Assembly: GCA_040384645.1 (NCBI GenBank)
Contig: JAZKIX010000114.1
Coordinates: forward strand, 1-9,907
Source: JAZKIX01 sp040384645
Lineage (GTDB): Bacteria > Pseudomonadota > Gammaproteobacteria > Burkholderiales > Burkholderiaceae_D
Direction: 5' to 3'
DNA: 9,907 nt
The notes beneath the pieces are model-generated. The model worked only from the letters and a program-made list of their open reading frames with translations. It searched no databases and was not told the DNA's origin. The translations under genes were made by a program, and so were the position numbers. Shown here in pieces: positions 7,523 through 9,907 of this stretch. The stretch's first letter is position 1. Each line of letters begins with the position of its first letter.

Positions 7523-7618
7523 ATATTGCGCTGCAATTGCGCTCTATCGCAGCGGATCGAATCAAGGCAGCGTGCAATTTTTGTATTTCCGCTGCCACTT
7601 ATGATGGAGAAAATCTGA
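7383..7618 (+). pseudogene. Decayed C-terminal fragment of a second sensor kinase
   Basis: Read in the frame 7383, 7386 and so on, the DNA gives NQGQHISVLVAARL, then TKA, then LNKYCAAIA. This aligns with DQGHGISNSVAARL, TKA and LNICRTAIE of the intact kinase (about residues 600-636), with roughly 38% identity over 47 residues. After about 7532 the alignment loses 13 bases, shifting the frame; in the new frame the end reads IFVFPLPLMMEKI and stop, matching IFMFSLPFLVEKT and stop. The G1 and G2 glycine motifs are destroyed, and no H-box or N-box is present, so it cannot be a working kinase. The stop overlaps the RR2 start as TGATG, exactly as in the intact copy. The last bases supply the RR2 ribosome-binding site (GGAGA, 7606-7610). 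Confidence 0.82.
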
Positions 7619-8208
7619 TGCTGCTCATTGTCGACGATGAAGAAAGTATCCGCGATTCACTGGCTTGGCTGGCACAATCGCGTGGAATAGCGTCGATTAC
7701 ATATGACAGCAGCGCCAGCTTTTTGAGTGCGCTTGAAAAAATCCCCACCGACGATCCGCAAGGTAAATGCGTCTTGCTTGATGTCCGCATGCCGGGCATG
7801 AATGGGGTTGCCTTATTCGACTTACTGACGGCGCGGCAGTTGACCCAAGTCTTGCCAGTCATTTTTTTGACTGGCCACGGTGACGTACCGATGGCGGTCG
7901 ACACCTTGAAGCGTGGCGCCTTCGATTTTTTTGAAAAACCTTTCAACGATAACAAGCTAATGGATAGGGTACAGGAAGCGATGGCCTCTTCCAAACTCGC
8001 TGCTGAAGGCGACGCGGCGCGACATCGCCTGGATAATTTAACCAACCGCGAGCGCCAGGTGTTAGATCTGATTTTAGATGGCAAGATGAATAAGCATATC
8101 GCCGATCAGTTGGGTATCAGCTTACGCACCGTCGAAGTCCATCGTGCCAATGTGTTCGCCAAGATGAATGTCAAGACAGCGATGGAATTGGCGGGGCTGC
8201 TGAAATGA
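7618..8208 (+). CDS. RR2: FixJ/NarL-type response regulator, receiver plus LuxR-type HTH
   Basis: This is the complete transcription regulator of the system, with 196 residues from the ATG at 7618. It has GGAGA 7 nt upstream and the start aligns exactly with RR1; a longer frame from 7537 only reads the kinase relic. The receiver (1-125) has Asp6/Asp7, Asp55 in LLDVRMPG, Thr85 and Lys107. The C-terminal LuxR/GerE helix-turn-helix (about 138-196) shows LTNRERQVLDLILDG, NKHIADQLGISLRTVEVHRANVFAKM and a final AMELAGLLK, all typical of FixJ-like regulators. Phosphorylation by the kinase at 4965 should promote dimerisation through the alpha4-beta5-alpha5 face and DNA binding. The target genes are not shown by the sequence; the adjacent GH9 cellulase is the obvious candidate. 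Confidence 0.94.
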   Translation: MLLIVDDEESIRDSLAWLAQSRGIASITYDSSASFLSALEKIPTDDPQGKCVLLDVRMPGMNGVALFDLLTARQLTQVLPVIFLTGHGDVPMAVDTLKRGAFDFFEKPFNDNKLMDRVQEAMASSKLAAEGDAARHRLDNLTNRERQVLDLILDGKMNKHIADQLGISLRTVEVHRANVFAKMNVKTAMELAGLLK

Positions 8209-8236
8209 GCGGTGCAATATGAAATTGGTAGGGACA

Positions 8237-8256
8237 CTGCACGCCGTGCCGTGCAG
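8237..8256. repeat. Hairpin after the two-component operon
   Basis: CTGCACG (8237-8243) and CGTGCAG (8250-8256) form a 7-bp perfect stem around CCGTGC, 29 bp after the RR2 stop. No T-run follows on the plus strand, so it is not a canonical terminator. It may protect the 3' end of the mRNA or pause transcription. Confidence 0.35.
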
Positions 8257-8295
8257 CAAATCCGGCAAGAAATTAGCACTTTAATCTAGATAAAT

Positions 8296-8325
8296 ATAGG
8301 GGGTATAAGCCAAAATACCACCTAT
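8296..8325. terminator. Possible weak terminator hairpin between convergent genes
   Basis: ATAGGGGGTAT (8296-8306) pairs with ATACCACCTAT (8315-8325) with one mismatch around an 8-nt loop. It lies between the convergent ends of RR2 and queG. On the minus strand it is followed by TATTTATC, AT-rich but not a clean T-run. It may terminate queG transcription, but this is uncertain. Confidence 0.3.
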
Positions 8326-8372
8326 CCCGCACATTTTCATTGGGCAAAAAATAATACTGCCACCAGTATAAT

Positions 8373-9461
8373 TCAGGCAATTTGATGCTGTTCCAGCGCC
8401 CACGCCACGTGTTCGCGCACTAACGCAGAAGGATGCCCAGCCCGTGTTTGCAACGCTGCCACGATCCACGCAGCGCCTTTGGCGCCGTTAGACGCATTAC
8501 CCAGGCCAACCGCCAGATTACGCAACCAGCGCTCGTGGCCGATACGGCGGATCGCGCTGCCTTCCATGCGGCGGTCGAACTGTTCTTCAGTCCAGGTAAA
8601 CAACTCGACCATGCCGGCGCTATCGAGTCCGTGCCGCACGTCAAAGTCGGCCAGGCTCGCAAGCTGGGCAAATTTATTCCACGGGCACACGGTTTGGCAA
8701 TCGTCGCAGCCATACACACGGTTACCGATCAGCTTGCGGAATTCCAAGGGGATGCTGCCCTTTAATTCAATCGTCAAATACGAAATGCAGCGCCGCGCAT
8801 CGAGTTGATACGGCCCCAGGATCGCCTGGGTCGGACAAGCAGTGATGCAGGCGCTGCAGTGGCCGCAATGGGAGGTGATGGCAGGATCGACCGGCAGCGG
8901 CAAGTCGACCAGGATTTCGCCCAGGAAAAACATCGAGCCCGCTTCACGACTGAGCAAGAGTGTATGTTTGCCGCGCCAGCCGAGGCCGGATTTTTCCGCC
9001 AGCGCGACTTCCATCACGGGCGCCGAATCGGTAAATACGCGGTAACCGAAGTCACCGATTTCGGCTTTAATACGCTCGGCCAATTGTTGCAAGCGGTTAC
9101 GCAATACCTTGTGATAATCGCGGCCACGCGCATACAGCGAAATCACGGCCGCGCCCGGTTCGGTCTGCCGCTGCGCTTCACGTTCGCGCCAATCGACCGC
9201 CACCGATTGCGGCAAATAATCCATGCGCGCCATGATCACACGCACCGTGCCGGGCAGCAATTGTGCCGGACGGGCGCGCTTCATGCCATGCGCTGCCATA
9301 TAATCCATCTCGCCGTGATAACCGTTGTCGAGCCAGGCTTGCAAACCGGCTTCTGCGTGCGACAGGTCAACGTCGGCGATGCGCAGCTCGGCAAAGCCAA
9401 GCTCGCGGCCCCAAGCCTTGATGGTGGCGGCCAGTGCAGACAGATCGATGTTCGGATTCAT
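8373..9461 (-). CDS. queG: Epoxyqueuosine reductase
   Basis: QueG reduces epoxyqueuosine to queuosine at the wobble base of tRNAs with GUN anticodons, the last step of queuosine synthesis, in the cytoplasm. It uses cobalamin and two [4Fe-4S] clusters. From the ATG at 9461 the protein has 362 residues. The N-terminus NIDLSALAATIKAWG aligns with the DLNQLAQKIKQWG start of E. coli QueG, so I prefer this start to the TTG at 9485, which has no ribosome-binding site. Visible features are YHGEMDYMAAHGMKRARP, the DSAPVMEVALAEKSGLGW active-site region, CGHCSACITACP (Cys199, 202, 205, 209), Cys225 in RRCISYL, and CDDCQTVCPWN (Cys252, 255, 259), giving the two clusters. The C-terminal part (IRRIGHERWLRNLAVGLGNA to WALEQHQIA) is the helical repeat tail. 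It is slightly shorter than the 379-residue E. coli protein. Confidence 0.96.
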   Translation of the reverse strand: MNPNIDLSALAATIKAWGRELGFAELRIADVDLSHAEAGLQAWLDNGYHGEMDYMAAHGMKRARPAQLLPGTVRVIMARMDYLPQSVAVDWREREAQRQTEPGAAVISLYARGRDYHKVLRNRLQQLAERIKAEIGDFGYRVFTDSAPVMEVALAEKSGLGWRGKHTLLLSREAGSMFFLGEILVDLPLPVDPAITSHCGHCSACITACPTQAILGPYQLDARRCISYLTIELKGSIPLEFRKLIGNRVYGCDDCQTVCPWNKFAQLASLADFDVRHGLDSAGMVELFTWTEEQFDRRMEGSAIRRIGHERWLRNLAVGLGNASNGAKGAAWIVAALQTRAGHPSALVREHVAWALEQHQIA

Positions 9462-9547
9462 GCTGATGTCATCGGCTTTATTCAAAATGTTTCACAATGC
9501 CTTTACCTACCCTGATTCACAGTTTTTTATGAACGCCATTCTATTGC

Positions 9548-9907
9548 ATGCAACATTTCAAAACACATCTGCCTGACGAAGCAGCCACCGCGGCCCTTGG
9601 CGCCGCGCTAGCCCGCGTCATCACGCCGGGACTGGCAATTTACCTGCAAGGCGATTTAGGCGCCGGCAAAACCGCCTTGACGCGCGCCCTGCTGCATGCC
9701 GCCGGCCACGTCGGCCATGTCAAAAGCCCCACTTACACTTTGTCAGAGCCGTATCGCATCGTGCTCGCAGGGCAATCTGTCAAGCTGATCCATTTCGACC
9801 TGTACCGGATGGCAAGTGCAGAAGAATTCCTGGAAGCAGGATTCCGCGAAGAATTCAATCCCCGCAATATCTGTATCGTCGAGTGGCCGGAAAACGCTGA
9901 ACAAGTC
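9548..9907 (+). CDS. tsaE: tRNA t6A synthesis ATPase TsaE, 3' end outside window
   Basis: TsaE is the ATPase that works with TsaB, TsaD and TsaC to place threonylcarbamoyl on A37 of ANN-decoding tRNAs. The first 120 codons are present. Motifs seen are the P-loop GDLGAGKT (35-42), SPTYTLSEPY (60-69), HFDLYR (82-87) and VEWPE (111-115), all in the family order. Full-length proteins are about 150-170 residues, so only the end is missing. The ATG at 9548 is the only usable start before an in-frame stop at 9530-9532; its ribosome-binding site is weak. It is divergent from queG with 86 bp between the two starts, so both promoters must be packed there. I could not define them reliably. Confidence 0.95.
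   Translation, partial: MQHFKTHLPDEAATAALGAALARVITPGLAIYLQGDLGAGKTALTRALLHAAGHVGHVKSPTYTLSEPYRIVLAGQSVKLIHFDLYRMASAEEFLEAGFREEFNPRNICIVEWPENAEQV

Larger units (their letters stand above)
6714..8033 (+). repeat. Diverged tandem repeat: kinase 3' end plus receiver, two copies
   Basis: Unit 1 runs from about 6714 to about 7380 and unit 2 from about 7381 to about 8033. Each consists of the kinase C-terminus, a TGATG junction and a receiver domain. The offset between copies is 653 bp across the receivers and 666 bp in the kinase part, the difference being a 13-bp deletion in unit 2. The receiver halves are similar, with a 21-bp identical run at 7292-7312 and 7945-7965, while the kinase halves have diverged much more. 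The exact edges are estimates. Confidence 0.75.

Noticed and set aside
7350..7604. 84-codon plus-strand frame as a new small gene
   Set aside because: Its content aligns with the C-terminal ATPase region of the upstream kinase and it ends after a frame-shifting deletion, so it is a relic rather than a gene.
8805..9515. 236-codon plus-strand open frame opposite queG
   Set aside because: It is a shadow of queG; the minus-strand reading contains all the cysteine cluster motifs of the family.
1..9907. CRISPR arrays, insertion sequences, tRNA or rRNA genes
   Set aside because: I saw no regularly spaced direct repeats, transposase genes with terminal repeats, or tRNA/rRNA-like sequences. The kinase-regulator duplication shows no flanking mobile element.

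Overview
The window looks like chromosomal DNA of a betaproteobacterium, most likely in Burkholderiales (an Oxalobacteraceae-like genome is my best guess). The reasons are a divergent queG/tsaE pair in the arrangement familiar from that order, moderate GC content and the style of the proteins. This is inference, because no rRNA or other marker gene is present.

Left half (1-4473, minus strand): two genes for secreted carbohydrate-active proteins. A complete 1062-residue family 9 glycoside hydrolase (a cellulase-type endoglucanase with an N-terminal carbohydrate-binding module) is followed by a rho-independent terminator. After an intergenic stretch of about 620 bp comes the 5' part of a second secreted protein whose N-terminal domain is related to the module of the first. 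The intergenic stretch holds a perfect 11-bp inverted repeat and a 31-codon reading frame with an unusually strong ribosome-binding site.

Middle (4474-8208): a 491-bp divergent intergenic region with a 22-bp palindrome and a tandem TTGTnnGTGACAA-like motif separates the cellulase from a plus-strand two-component system. The system consists of a membrane PAS sensor histidine kinase, a receiver domain without an output domain (RR1), a decayed fragment of a second kinase C-terminus, and a complete FixJ/NarL-type response regulator (RR2). The kinase stop and regulator start overlap as TGATG at both regulator copies. The layout kinase, RR1 receiver, kinase fragment, RR2 is best explained by a roughly 666-bp tandem duplication, or by a deletion between two adjacent paralogous systems. 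RR1 keeps all receiver active-site residues and is about 80% identical to RR2 over 128 residues, while the kinase fragment between them has decayed. RR1 may therefore still act, for example as a competitor for phosphoryl groups. The position of the system next to the cellulase suggests, without proving it, that it controls plant-polymer use.

Right end (8373-9907): ordinary tRNA-modification genes, queG (epoxyqueuosine reductase, minus strand) and divergent tsaE (t6A synthesis ATPase, plus strand, cut by the window end).
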